From contig RPFO01000312.1 of the NCBI GenBank assembly GCA_009746045.1, forward strand, positions 204,001 through 268,000: a stretch of DNA of 64,000 nucleotides, given 5' to 3'. Shown one piece after another: positions 9,213 to 19,061 of the stretch (the first letter of the stretch is position 1; each line of letters opens with the position of its first letter). The DNA comes from Mesostigma viride. Its lineage: Eukaryota > Streptophyta > Mesostigmatophyceae > Mesostigmatales > Mesostigmataceae. Position numbers and translations under genes: made by a program. The notes under the pieces are model-generated. The model was given only the letters and a program-made list of their open reading frames with translations. It did not search any database and was not told the origin of the DNA.

Positions 9213-11102
9213 CATGTGCAGGTAGATATTCAGAGAATCAGGGGTTTGAAGCTGCTGGTGGCAGTGGACAGATATACCAAGTACAAGACCCTAGAGATCC
9301 TGCCTGACATGGAGAAGCCTACATTGATTGCTGCTCTGAAGTTGACAAGGAGCAGGTACCCTGGGTTGGAGTTGTTGCAGTGTGACATTCAGTTTGAGTG
9401 CTGTGAGAACCTGCCAGAGTTTCCAGAGTTGCTGATTACACCCAGGGAGAGCCACGGCCAGCAAGGGGTGGTGGAGAGAGCCATCCAAGAGATCAAGACT
9501 GTGCTGCTGGTGGAGAGGATTCCAAGGACGTCATCTGCCATTGTGACATCTGCATGGCTACGTTCTGTGGAGGACAGGCTGAACCTGAGGACTCCCATGT
9601 TCTTTGGTGACATTGCCATCAATCCTCTTATGCTGCATACCAGGATGCTGCCAGCTGATGCTGAGCAGGCATGGAAGGAGAAGCTAGAGGCCAAGTTCCT
9701 CAAGCTGAGGCAGAAAGACAAGGGCTGGAGTGTCCTAGAACCTAACGTTGGACAACAGGTTGTTGTGTGGAAGGAACCAAGCTTTCCAGGGAAACGTGGC
9801 AGCTGGCATGATGGGGTGGTGACCCGAGTAGAAGCCGCTGGCCATAAGTGCTGGGTGGCCATTGATGGCTCCCAAGCAGTGCACCGTCTGTCCTGGTCAA
9901 AGATCCGTCCCCGGGGAGGTAATCAAGGAGACCTCTTCCAGGTGCCCGCTGGTGTACAAGGCGGGGGTGACGTGGAGCTTCCTGATCAGGGTGCTACAGC
10001 TGTATCGAGCCCTCAGGGTGACCCTGGCCCGGCCCCTGGGGTACCTTCACATACGGTGGTTGGGCAAGCAGGCGGACAGGCTGCACCTCCGGAACGGCCC
10101 GACACCAGGCCTAGGGGTGTGCGTCTATCAGATATTGTACAGGCTTTGCAAAGAGCCAAGAAGGAGCCTAAGGTGTCCAAGCTTGTCCAGTTGGATGAAC
10201 CTGAGGTAGCTGCCATGGAGATAGATACCAATGCACAGGTTTCTGTCATGGGACCTCAGCATACAGGAGAACTGCTGGTCGGAGAACCAAGTTGCCCCTG
10301 GGTGTCTGATTTCAGTGGTAGGACGCATCTAAGGGTGTTGGGAGAGGTTAATGCCCCTGTCATGGGTGTGGATGTGACCTTCCTTGTCCTAGAGGACTAT
10401 GATGGCCCTGTGATTTTGGGTCAGAATTTTCTGGGCAATCCTGGGATTTCTATCAGAGCTACAGCTCTGAGAAGAGATGGCTGGGGGATGATTCCCCTAG
10501 AAAATTTCAGGACAACATTTCCAGTCAGGTGCAGGGCCAAGCCGGTCAAGGGTGTAAAATGGGATGAAGGGGAGGTGCCCCCAGCGGCCAGTTTGGTTAT
10601 TCCAGCTGTGTTGCACCCCAGCAGTATTGGCATAACTCACAGGAGCCTTGCTGCACACTCTCCTTTGACATATGATCAGCTGGTCCAAGAGATGAGCTCG
10701 CCTACTTTGTTTGAGGCTTGGAAGCTCGCCTTCTCCAAGGCATTGGAGGAGTGGTTGCAGTTTGAGTGTGCTGCACCAACAGACAGACGTCCCCCAGCAT
10801 CAAGGAAGCTTGCTTTGAGATTTGTGCTGAAGAGGAAGGTTGTGGATGAGGTATCAGTGCCCCATGTCAGGCCTGTCCTGAATGAGTATCACGGCACGGG
10901 GAGTCTGCCAGGAGAGGAGCTATACACGCCAGGGATGCTACACGACACATGGAGAATTTTGCTATGTCTCTACGTGGGGTTGCTGAACAGGGGAGCAGCT
11001 ATGTCATCAGTGCTGCTGGACTTCAAGAGGGCATTTTTAAAATCTGATCCAGAAGTGGTCAGGAGGGTGTGGAAGCAGGATGAGCCTTTAATACTGTGTT
11101 GA
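9213..11102 (+). pseudogene. pol: copia-type Pol fragment: integrase, protease, first part of RT
   Basis: About 630 codons beginning inside the integrase core (VQVDIQRIRG) with the later HGQQGVVERAI Glu motif. A linker is followed by a retropepsin-like DTNAQVSVM and VILGQNFL pair and the first RT blocks (LALRFVLKRK, LDFKRAFLKSD). The frame ends at a stop near 11100. Compared with the minus-strand copy, this copy has four extra bases at about 11087-11092, which shift the frame and create the stop. The start is dictated by homology, not by an initiation codon. Confidence 0.85.
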
Positions 11103-11103
11103 G

Positions 11104-12222
11104 GTGCCTGCCATCTGGAAGCTGGAGCTGCATCAACAATTCCTGGTTATTCTGAAGGGCCTGGAAGGACTCAGGTCGAGCCCAATCATCTGGAGACTCA
11201 CGCTGCAGGAAGCTCTGATCAGTGAGTGTGGCTTGAGAGTGTCTTCAGTTGATCCCTGTTTGCTGCTGGCCCAATGGGAGGGTCTGCCAGTGTATGCTAG
11301 TTTGCATGGAGATGATCTGCATTTGCTAGCCCCCACGACCTGGCTGAAGAAGTTTATTCCTGTCATCAGTGGCAAGTTTTCACAGGGCAAGGAGCTGTGG
11401 CAGGAGCCCAACAAGCCTGTAGTGTTCTGTGGAATGCAGGCTACCCTGTTCAGGAGGGACGGGGAGTGGAGTATCAGGCTTCAGGCTGGAGGAGATTATA
11501 AACAGACCATTGTGAAGGCCTTGCCAGAGAAGATCACCCAGGCTGCAGGACCTGAGTTGAGAGGCATGTGGGCCTGGTTTGCCAGCATCTGTGGTCCGTC
11601 TTTGATGGTCCATAGCAGAATGCGTGATGAGGTGCTTGAGGATGAGAAGCCTCGAGTCATAGCCCGGTTGGTGGAGAGTACCCCTGATCTGATTTTGTCT
11701 GGGATTGACTTTACCCAGCCTATCACCTTGGAGATCTTTGTTGACAGTTCCATGGATGCTCGCCAGGTTACCAAGGTCAGGGGGAGATCTGCTGCTCTGT
11801 TTGCTTTTTATCAGAGCAGGGCAAGTTTGTTCAGCTGGTACAGCAGACTGCAGAAGAGGGTCTGTATCAGTTCAGATGTGGCAGAATGCAGGGCCATATG
11901 CGAGGGGATCCAGTCCAGCCTGTACATAAAGGAGTTAATGCTGGAGCTGGCTTCAGTTACCCCTTGGACCTTGCAGATGGAGACGTTGTTGCTAACAGAC
12001 AGCATGGGTATGGTCCAGTTTGTTCACAAGCAGCTGGCCAGGAGCCGGGACCTGGATTATTTGTTGCTGAAGGAGTTGGCCAGTTTGGTTGACTTGAAGC
12101 ATATCCCTGGCGAGGAGAACCCTGCTGATGCATTGACAAAGCTGCCACACAAGGCCCCAGCCCAGTACAATGTACTGAGGAAGCTCATGAATGCTGACTG
12201 TCAAGTCGGTCTATCTGTCTAA
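11104..12222 (+). pseudogene. pol: copia-type Pol fragment: rest of RT and RNase H
   Basis: This continues the polyprotein after the four-base insertion. RT blocks include ILKGLEGLRSSPIIW (the copia LYGLKQSPR block) and the catalytic HGDDLHLLA, where most copia elements have YVDD. The RNase H has FVDSSMDAR, SSDVAECRAI and LLTDSMGMVQF and ends ENPADALTKLPHK, the typical copia C-terminus. It ends with TAA near 12222. Because of the upstream frameshift this copy is not functional without another source of enzymes. Confidence 0.85.
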
Positions 12223-12971
12223 AAGCTGAGAGCTGGGTGCTTAAGTCTCTGGATATCAGGCTGGGAGCTTGATTGTACATAATCCTGAGCACACCTTGAG
12301 GGGTGAGACATGTCTCTGGTGTGGGAATGTCTGACATTGTCTCTGATGGAGAGATGTCTATCTGGGGTTTTCATCTCAGTCTGAGGTTTCCCCAGATCTG
12401 TGGTTTGTGGGCGGGGTTCGATTCCCTGGTGCCGTCTTAAGGCGGAGTTTCACGGACTGGCTGACCCATCCACCATGCTGGTGAGGTGGCGACAGGTCCC
12501 CTGATTTTCCACGGTTGGAACGAGTATAGGAGCTTGTGTTTTGCATGTGCTTCGCGTAGATGTTGTGTCTGGTTCGATAAGGGGCAGCAGACCGGCGCCG
12601 ACTCCCGTCTGGGGGTCAGCAATGTTTTCTGATGAGCTGTTGTGGGTGATCTGTGGGGTTTCGCCTAAGGTCCTGAAGGTTGTACATACTTCTCAAGTTC
12701 TTAACTGAACACCTATGGGCTGCCACAGTTGGCCAACCTCTTGTACATGGGTAACACAACGAGCCTCCCGTGAAGGGATAGGGACTCATTGTAATTTGTT
12801 TGTGCTCCTGAGCCAGTATGGGTGCTATGTACATATAATAAGGAATCCAAGCTGACTGTCATGCCCAGCGGGTTGTGACTTGTAGTCTGGGGAGGATATC
12901 CAGTACCCATTGTGTGTGTTTGTATGTAGACTTGTGTGAGCTGCTACAGCTCAAGAAAAGAAAGGATTGGA
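12223..12971 (+). other. 3' untranslated region and polypurine tract of the plus-strand copia copy
   Basis: Non-coding, 750 bp. Bases 12223-12730 are repeated inverted at 13668-14175. Bases 12731-12952 are unique to this copy. The final 20 bases before the LTR (12953-12972) are almost all purine, as expected of the polypurine tract that primes plus-strand synthesis. Confidence 0.7.
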
Positions 12972-13666
12972 GTTAACGCCAAGCGCATTGGCGTGATCCT
13001 GATTCGGCATATCTCTGCGATTCCAGCGGCACCGGAACGAGTTCATTCCGACAAGTATCAAGAAAGTTATGGCGTTCCGACTTCCCGGTCGCGCGCGAGC
13101 GCGAGCCGGCTGTTCTTCTAAGTCGGACGTGAATATTTGCCGACGACATATGGGGTCGACAGTAATTCCTGGGCTGACAGGAATTAGGTGCTGTACCTAC
13201 GACGGTATTGGATTAATACGTCGTACGCAGGAAATAGGAACCTTAACCTGTGGTCTGTTGGTACCGCAGGCTTAGTCCTGGACTTCTAGGTGCAGATGCA
13301 ATAATCACTGTGGTGACTGTACTCTGTGGTCACTGTGCCTGTATGGCAGACCTACTGTATAGGAACTGGGCGCTGTACAGGTAGTGAATACTGTACCGGG
13401 GGTGTTATTACTGAGCAGGCCTCCTAGGCTGCTCAGGACTAGCAAGCACAGTGCACAAGTATATAAACAATAGGCCAGTGCCAAATGGGCATCTCTTGCG
13501 AGCCCGCCTCACGTGTTGTGCCTTGACTTGGCAAGCTCGTGTGCAAGCCTCAAGTGTTGAGCGCTGTAAACATTATCCGATTTAACAAAGCTCCGTTTCC
13601 AACCATATTCACACATTGCTGCATTGCAACCATATCCTTCACATTGCGTGTGCGAAGAACGTTAAC
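12972..13666 (+). repeat. 3' LTR of the plus-strand copia copy
   Basis: A 695-bp unit bounded by GTTAACG and CGTTAAC, nearly identical to the reverse complement of 20072-20763. A polypurine tract directly precedes it, which marks it as a 3' LTR in plus orientation. A TATATAAA box lies at 13460-13467. The ends are not the usual TG/CA. Confidence 0.75.
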
Positions 13667-14175
13667 TAACTGTGGCAGCCCATAGGTGTTCAGCTAAGAA
13701 CTTGAGAAGTATGTACAACCTTCAGGACCTTAGGCGAAACCCCACAGATCACCCACAACAGCTCATCAGAAAACATTGCTGACCCCCAGACGGGAGTCGG
13801 CGCCGGTCTGCTGCCCCTTATCGAACCAGACACAACATCTACGCGAAGCACATGCAAAACACAAGCTCCTATACTCGTTCCAACCGTGGAAAATCAGGGG
13901 ACCTGTCGCCACCTCACCAGCATGGTGGATGGGTCAGCCAGTCCGTGAAACTCCGCCTTAAGACGGCACCAGGGAATCGAACCCCGCCCACAAACCACAG
14001 ATCTGGGGAAACCTCAGACTGAGATGAAAACCCCAGATAGACATCTCTCCATCAGAGACAATGTCAGACATTCCCACACCAGAGACATGTCTCACCCCTC
14101 AAGGTGTGCTCAGGATTATGTACAATCAAGCTCCCAGCCTGATATCCAGAGACTTAAGCACCCAGCTCTCAGCTT

Positions 14176-17100
14176 TTAGACAGATAGACCGACTTGACAG
14201 TCAGCATTCATGAGCTTCCTCAGTACATTGTACTGGGCTGGGGCCTTGTGTGGCAGCTTTGTCAATGCATCAGCAGGGTTCTCCTCGCCAGGGATATGCT
14301 TCAAGTCAACCAAACTGGCCAACTCCTTCAGCAACAAATAATCCAGGTCCCGGCTTCTGGCCAGCTGCTTGTGAACAAACTGGACCATACCCATGCTGTC
14401 TGTTAGCAACAACGTCTCCATCTGCAAGGTCCAAGGGGTAACTGAAGCCAGCTCCAGCATTAACTCCTTTATGTACAGGCTGGACTGGATCCCCTCGCAT
14501 ATGGCCCTGCATTCTGCCACATCTGAACTGATACAGACCCTCTTCTGCAGTCTGCTGTACCAGCTGAACAAACTTGCCCTGCTCTGATAAAAAGCAAACA
14601 GAGCAGCAGATCTCCCCCTGACCTTGGTAACCTGGCGAGCATCCATGGAACTGTCAACAAAGATCTCCAAGGTGATAGGCTGGGTAAAGTCAATCCCAGA
14701 CAAAATCAGATCAGGGGTACTCTCCACCAACCGGGCTATGACTCGAGGCTTCTCATCCTCAAGCACCTCATCAGGCATTCTGCTATGGACCATCAAAGAC
14801 GGACCACAGATGCTGGCAAACCAGGCCCACATGCCTCTCAACTCAGGTCCTGCAGCCTGGGTGATCTTCTCTGGCAAGGCCTTCACAATGGTCTGTTTAT
14901 AATCTCCTCCAGCCTGAAGCCTGATACTCCACTCCCCGTCCCTCCTGAACAGGGTAGCCTGCATTCCACAGAACACTACAGGCTTGTTGGGCTCCTGCCA
15001 CAGCTCCTTGCCCAGTGAAAACTTGCCACTGATGACAGGAATAAACTTCTTCAGCCAGGTCGTGGGGGCTAGCAAATGCAGATCATCTCCATGCAAACTA
15101 GCATACACTGGCAGACCCTCCCATTGGGCCAGCAGCAAACAGGGATCAACTGAAGACACTCTCAAGCCACACTCACTGATCAGAGCTTCCTGCAGCGTGA
15201 GTCTCCAGATGATTGGGCTCGACCTGAGTCCTTCCAGGCCCTTCAGAATAACCAGGAATTGTTGATGCAGCTCCAGCTTCCAGATGGCAGGCACCTCAAC
15301 ACAGTAAGGCTCATCCTGCTTCCACACCCTCCTGGCCACTTCTGGATCAGATTTTAAAAATGCCCTCTTGAAGTCCAGCAGCACTGATGACATAGCTGCT
15401 CCCCTGTTCAGCAACCCCACGTAGAGACATAGCAAAATTCTCCATGTGTCGTGTAGCATCCCTGGCGTGTATAGCTCCTCTCCTGGCAGACTCCCCGTGC
15501 CGTGATACTCATTCAGGACAGGCCTGACATGGGGCACTGATACCTCATCCACAACCTTCCTCTTCAGCACAAATCTCAAAGCAAGCTTCCTTGATGCTGG
15601 GGGACGTCTGTCTGTTGGTGCAGCACACTCAAACTGCAACCACTCCTCCAATGCCTTGGAGAAGGCGAGCTTCCAAGCCTCAAACAAAGTAGGCGAGCTC
15701 ATCTCTTGGACCAGCTGGTCATATGTCAAAGGAGAGTGTGCAGCAAGGCTCCTGTGAGTTATGCCAATACTGCTGGGGTGCAACACAGCTGGAATCACCA
15801 AACTGGCCGCTGGGGGCACCTCCCCTTCATCCCATTTTACACCCTTGACCGGCTTGGCCCTGCACCTGACTGGAAATGTTGTCCTGAAATTTTCTAGGGG
15901 AATCATCCCCCAGCCATCTCTTCTCAGAGCTGTAGCTCTGATAGAAATCCCAGGATTGCCCAGAAAATTCTGACCCAAAATCACAGGGCCATCATAGTCC
16001 TCTAGGACAAGGAAGGTCACATCCACACCCATGACAGGGGCAGTAACCTCTCCCAACACCCTTAGATGCGTCCTACCACTGAAATCAGACACCCAGGGGC
16101 AACTTGGTTCTCCGACCAGCAGTTCTCCTGTATGCTGAGGTCCCATGACAGAAACCTGTGCATTGGTATCTATCTCCATGGCAGCTACCTCAGGTTCATC
16201 CAACTGGACAAGCTTGGACACCTTAGGCTCCTTCTTGGCTCTTTGCAAAGCCTGTACAATATCTGATAGACGCACACCCCTAGGCCTGGTGTCGGGCCGT
16301 TCCGGAGGTGCAGCCTGTCCGCCTGCTTGCCCAACCACCGTATGTGAAGGTACCCCAGGGGCCGGGCCAGGGTCACCCTGAGGGCTCGATACAGCTGTAG
16401 CACCCTGATCAGGAAGCTCCACGTCACCCCCGCCTTGTACACCAGCGGGCACCTGGAAGAGGTCTCCTTGATTACCTCCCCGGGGACGGATCTTTGACCA
16501 GGACAGACGGTGCACTGCTTGGGAGCCATCAATGGCCACCCAGCACTTATGGCCAGCGGCTTCTACTCGGGTCACCACCCCATCATGCCAGCTGCCACGT
16601 TTCCCTGGAAAGCTTGGTTCCTTCCACACAACAACCTGTTGTCCAACGTTAGGTTCTAGGACACTCCAGCCCTTGTCTTTCTGCCTCAGCTTGAGGAACT
16701 TGGCCTCTAGCTTCTCCTTCCATGCCTGCTCAGCATCAGCTGGCAGCATCCTGGTATGCAGCATAAGAGGATTGATGGCAATGTCACCAAAGAACATGGG
16801 AGTCCTCAGGTTCAGCCTGTCCTCCACAGAACGTAGCCATGCAGATGTCACAATGGCAGATGACGTCCTTGGAATCCTCTCCACCAGCAGCACAGTCTTG
16901 ATCTCTTGGATGGCTCTCTCCACCACCCCTTGCTGGCCGTGGCTCTCCCTGGGTGTAATCAGCAACTCTGGAAACTCTGGCAGGTTCTCACAGCACTCAA
17001 ACTGAATGTCACACTGCAACAACTCCAACCCAGGGTACCTGCTCCTTGTCAACTTCAGAGCAGCAATCAATGTAGGCTTCTCCATGTCAGGCAGGATCTC

Positions 17101-17766
17101 TAGGGTCTTGTACTTGGTATATCTGTCCACTGCCACCAGCAGCTTCAAACCCCTGATTCTCTGAATATCTACCTGCACATGGCCTGGCTGCAAAATAGGA
17201 GTCCTGGCATGAGACTGCTTGGGCTTTCTAGCAACTAGCCTGCACTTGCAAGCTTGAGCAACCTGTTGGCAGATGGAGTACAACTCACTTCCTCCCAGCC
17301 GTCTAGCAACTTGCAAAGACTGAGCTGCATGGCCAAACATGGTATGCAACCTTGAGGCAATGTCATACAAGAGAGAAAACCTTTTATTGTCATTATTAGC
17401 ACTCAAGGTATGTACAGATCCCTTATGTACAGGAGGCACCAGGGTCGTGCCTGTCAGACTGTCTCCAGCCCTATCCTCATCCTGACCATCCTGTGCCAGT
17501 CCTGCACGGTCAGAATGCTTCTGAGATCCACCTGGGTCCACATCACCAGGTCCTACCTCAGGCTCAGCACCGCCATGGCGGGCACGTTGGCGAGTAACCA
17601 CTGCAGCTACAGCTGGCATACTCTCTGTGGTAACCAAGCTTGCCCCATCGTGTCCAATAGGCTCTTTCACTAGAGCATGGGGCTGCCCCTCACTGCTGTC
17701 ACTAGCAGCTTCATTACACACCCCTGGGGGCACCCTCCAGGGTTCAGGGATGTGTGCAGGCTCAAG
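14176..17766 (-). CDS. pol: copia-type Pol with order integrase-protease-RT-RNase H
   Basis: About 1,195 codons after the gag UGA, in the gag frame. Numbering from the GTG at 17733: zinc-binding His130, His135, Cys155 and Cys162/164; integrase Asp189, Asp242, Glu272; an SH3-like stretch 360-417; retropepsin-like Asp522 (DTNA) with ILGQNFL at 585-591; RT with LDFKRAF (787-793), a LEGLRSSPIIW block and catalytic HGDD (881-884); RNase H about 1020-1170, ending with the ADALTKL signature. Copia elements normally have the protease before the integrase; no protease motif was seen upstream. There is no internal stop, so the frame could be functional, unlike the plus-strand copy. Confidence 0.9.
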   Translation of the reverse strand, partial: LEPAHIPEPWRVPPGVCNEAASDSSEGQPHALVKEPIGHDGASLVTTESMPAVAAVVTRQRARHGGAEPEVGPGDVDPGGSQKHSDRAGLAQDGQDEDRAGDSLTGTTLVPPVHKGSVHTLSANNDNKRFSLLYDIASRLHTMFGHAAQSLQVARRLGGSELYSICQQVAQACKCRLVARKPKQSHARTPILQPGHVQVDIQRIRGLKLLVAVDRYTKYKTLEILPDMEKPTLIAALKLTRSRYPGLELLQCDIQFECCENLPEFPELLITPRESHGQQGVVERAIQEIKTVLLVERIPRTSSAIVTSAWLRSVEDRLNLRTPMFFGDIAINPLMLHTRMLPADAEQAWKEKLEAKFLKLRQKDKGWSVLEPNVGQQVVVWKEPSFPGKRGSWHDGVVTRVEAAGHKCWVAIDGSQAVHRLSWSKIRPRGGNQGDLFQVPAGVQGGGDVELPDQGATAVSSPQGDPGPAPGVPSHTVVGQAGGQAAPPERPDTRPRGVRLSDIVQALQRAKKEPKVSKLVQLDEPEVAAMEIDTNAQVSVMGPQHTGELLVGEPSCPWVSDFSGRTHLRVLGEVTAPVMGVDVTFLVLEDYDGPVILGQNFLGNPGISIRATALRRDGWGMIPLENFRTTFPVRCRAKPVKGVKWDEGEVPPAASLVIPAVLHPSSIGITHRSLAAHSPLTYDQLVQEMSSPTLFEAWKLAFSKALEEWLQFECAAPTDRRPPASRKLALRFVLKRKVVDEVSVPHVRPVLNEYHGTGSLPGEELYTPGMLHDTWRILLCLYVGLLNRGAAMSSVLLDFKRAFLKSDPEVARRVWKQDEPYCVEVPAIWKLELHQQFLVILKGLEGLRSSPIIWRLTLQEALISECGLRVSSVDPCLLLAQWEGLPVYASLHGDDLHLLAPTTWLKKFIPVISGKFSLGKELWQEPNKPVVFCGMQATLFRRDGEWSIRLQAGGDYKQTIVKALPEKITQAAGPELRGMWAWFASICGPSLMVHSRMPDEVLEDEKPRVIARLVESTPDLILSGIDFTQPITLEIFVDSSMDARQVTKVRGRSAALFAFYQSRASLFSWYSRLQKRVCISSDVAECRAICEGIQSSLYIKELMLELASVTPWTLQMETLLLTDSMGMVQFVHKQLARSRDLDYLLLKELASLVDLKHIPGEENPADALTKLPHKAPAQYNVLRKLMNADCQVGLSV

Positions 17767-17769
17767 TCA
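17762..17769 (-). promoter_or_regulatory. UGA between gag and pol, candidate readthrough stop
   Basis: Gag ends GAT-CAT-TGA and the next codons, CTT-GAG-CCT-GCA, are open in the same frame through the whole of pol. No frameshift is needed: suppression of one UGA gives Gag-Pol. A C directly after UGA is a leaky context in many eukaryotes. Confidence 0.6.
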
Positions 17770-18729
17770 ATGATCAGCAGCCTTGCCCTTGCCCTTGTCC
17801 TGGGATGGACCAGCCTTGTCCTTGCTGCCACCCTGAGCTGGCTTGCTCTGACCTTCCTGCCTCAGGTACGAGGGACACTCATTCCTGAAGTGACCCTTCC
17901 CCTGGCAGAAATAACATTCCACCTGACTGATGTCCCGTGAGGTCCCACTGCTGGGCCCAGCCTTGGGAGGACCACCCACCCTCTTGAAGTCAAACTGGGA
18001 CTGTGGATGTCCCGACTTCGGCGGGGTCCCCCGTCCAGCCCTTCTGTCACGCCCCCTCCTGGACCTTCCTCGACCCCTTGAAGAGGTCTCAGGCCCTCTC
18101 GAGGGCGCTGGGCCCCCGTGGCCCGATCCCCTCATGGACTTAACCGTGGGTTCAGTGGCCTCCTCATCACCCTGACGAGGGCGCTTACCACCCACGTACT
18201 TGCCGCTGAAACACTCATACAACTGGTCCGTCATGGCTGCCCAGCCATGGACCTGTCGCATGTGGATGGTCACATTATCCATGGTGACCGGATCCAGCTG
18301 CAGCGACTTGAGAAAGTCGCCCATGGCCATCCGATCTGCGACGAAGAAGCCCTTGGCCATGGCGTCCTCCCTCAGCTTGACGAAGTCTTCAAAGGCGTGG
18401 ACCACTAGCTGCCCCTTGATGGGCTTGTAGTCCAGGTATTCTTGCTTCAGGTGGGACCCATCTATGGTCCTCTTGTCACTCAGGAACACCCTGAGTCGCG
18501 TCATAAACGCCGCCCAGGTGTCCCCCGCCGCGTGTCGCTCCCGAACAAACTTGAACAGCCGCCTCGCCGACTGCCTTATGTAGGCACTAGACGCCAGGAT
18601 GCGAAGCTTGTCACCGTTGTATATCTCCGTGTACAAGTTCATGTCCTCTAACATCCTCTCAGCATCCCGGGGCTGCCAATTGTCCTTGATGGACTGAAAC
18701 TGGCCTAGCACCGCGTACCCCTCAGCCAC
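17767..18729 (-). CDS. gag: copia-type Gag with zinc knuckle
   Basis: About 320 codons. The N-terminal two thirds is a helical UBN2/copia-type gag domain (segments such as YLDYKPIKGQLVVHAFEDF). A basic, Gly- and Arg-rich linker follows, then a CX2CX4HX4C nucleocapsid knuckle (CYFCQGKGHFRNEC). The frame here begins at a GTG, with an in-frame TAA 12 bases upstream. Residues in the next frame upstream (MPDNQSQGSQ from about 18809) look like the true N-terminus, so a frameshift near 18735 probably splits the gene. It ends with a single UGA (17769-17767), after which pol continues in the same frame. Confidence 0.85.
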   Translation of the reverse strand: MAEGYAVLGQFQSIKDNWQPRDAERMLEDMNLYTEIYNGDKLRILASSAYIRQSARRLFKFVRERHAAGDTWAAFMTRLRVFLSDKRTIDGSHLKQEYLDYKPIKGQLVVHAFEDFVKLREDAMAKGFFVADRMAMGDFLKSLQLDPVTMDNVTIHMRQVHGWAAMTDQLYECFSGKYVGGKRPRQGDEEATEPTVKSMRGSGHGGPAPSRGPETSSRGRGRSRRGRDRRAGRGTPPKSGHPQSQFDFKRVGGPPKAGPSSGTSRDISQVECYFCQGKGHFRNECPSYLRQEGQSKPAQGGSKDKAGPSQDKGKGKAADH

Positions 18730-18749
18730 GTCGGTCGCTTAGGCGCCGC

Positions 18750-19061
18750 TTGATCTGCGGCTGGCGCGTTCTGACCGCCCTGCGATCCTTGGCTCTGATT
18801 ATCTGGCATCTGGCACCTCAGCCTGGTCTCCCAGCGCCTGGCCGTCCCCGCGTCCATCGCGTCCACCGCGTCCATCGCGTCCATCTCGTCCATCCATCCA
18901 GCGCCGCGCCGCGCGAAGCCCATAAAGCCCGCTTGTTGGTTGATAGCTCCTCACTCCATGATGGCCTCTGTTCAGATCTGCTACAGCCAGCCAAGTGGCC
19001 AAGCAGCAATTAAAGCAATATAAGCTACTGAACAAGAAAGGAAAGTGCCAAGTGTTACCAC
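18750..19061 (-). other. Region between accessory frame and gag core
   Basis: It contains the probable gag N-terminus in another frame and a short run of 9-bp repeats based on GTCCATCGC (about 18849-18896). No other gene was seen. Confidence 0.4.

Larger units (their letters stand above)
9213..13666 (+). mobile_element. Copia-type LTR retrotransposon, plus-strand copy, 5' part cut off by the gypsy insertion
   Basis: It starts abruptly in the integrase core where the gypsy LTR ends. It continues through protease, RT and RNase H to a stop at 12222, a 3' untranslated region, a polypurine tract (12953-12972) and a 3' LTR (12972-13666). The coding part is nearly identical to the minus-strand copy at 13667-20763. 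Its missing 5' half should lie left of the gypsy element, outside the window. Confidence 0.85.
9213..17181. repeat. Palindrome: two copia copies tail to tail
   Basis: The left arm is 9213-12730 (3518 bp) and the right arm 13668-17181 (3514 bp). The arms are nearly identical, with scattered substitutions and a 4-base difference near 11090. The 937-bp spacer contains the 3' LTR. Further homology of the left arm is hidden by the gypsy insertion. Confidence 0.9.
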
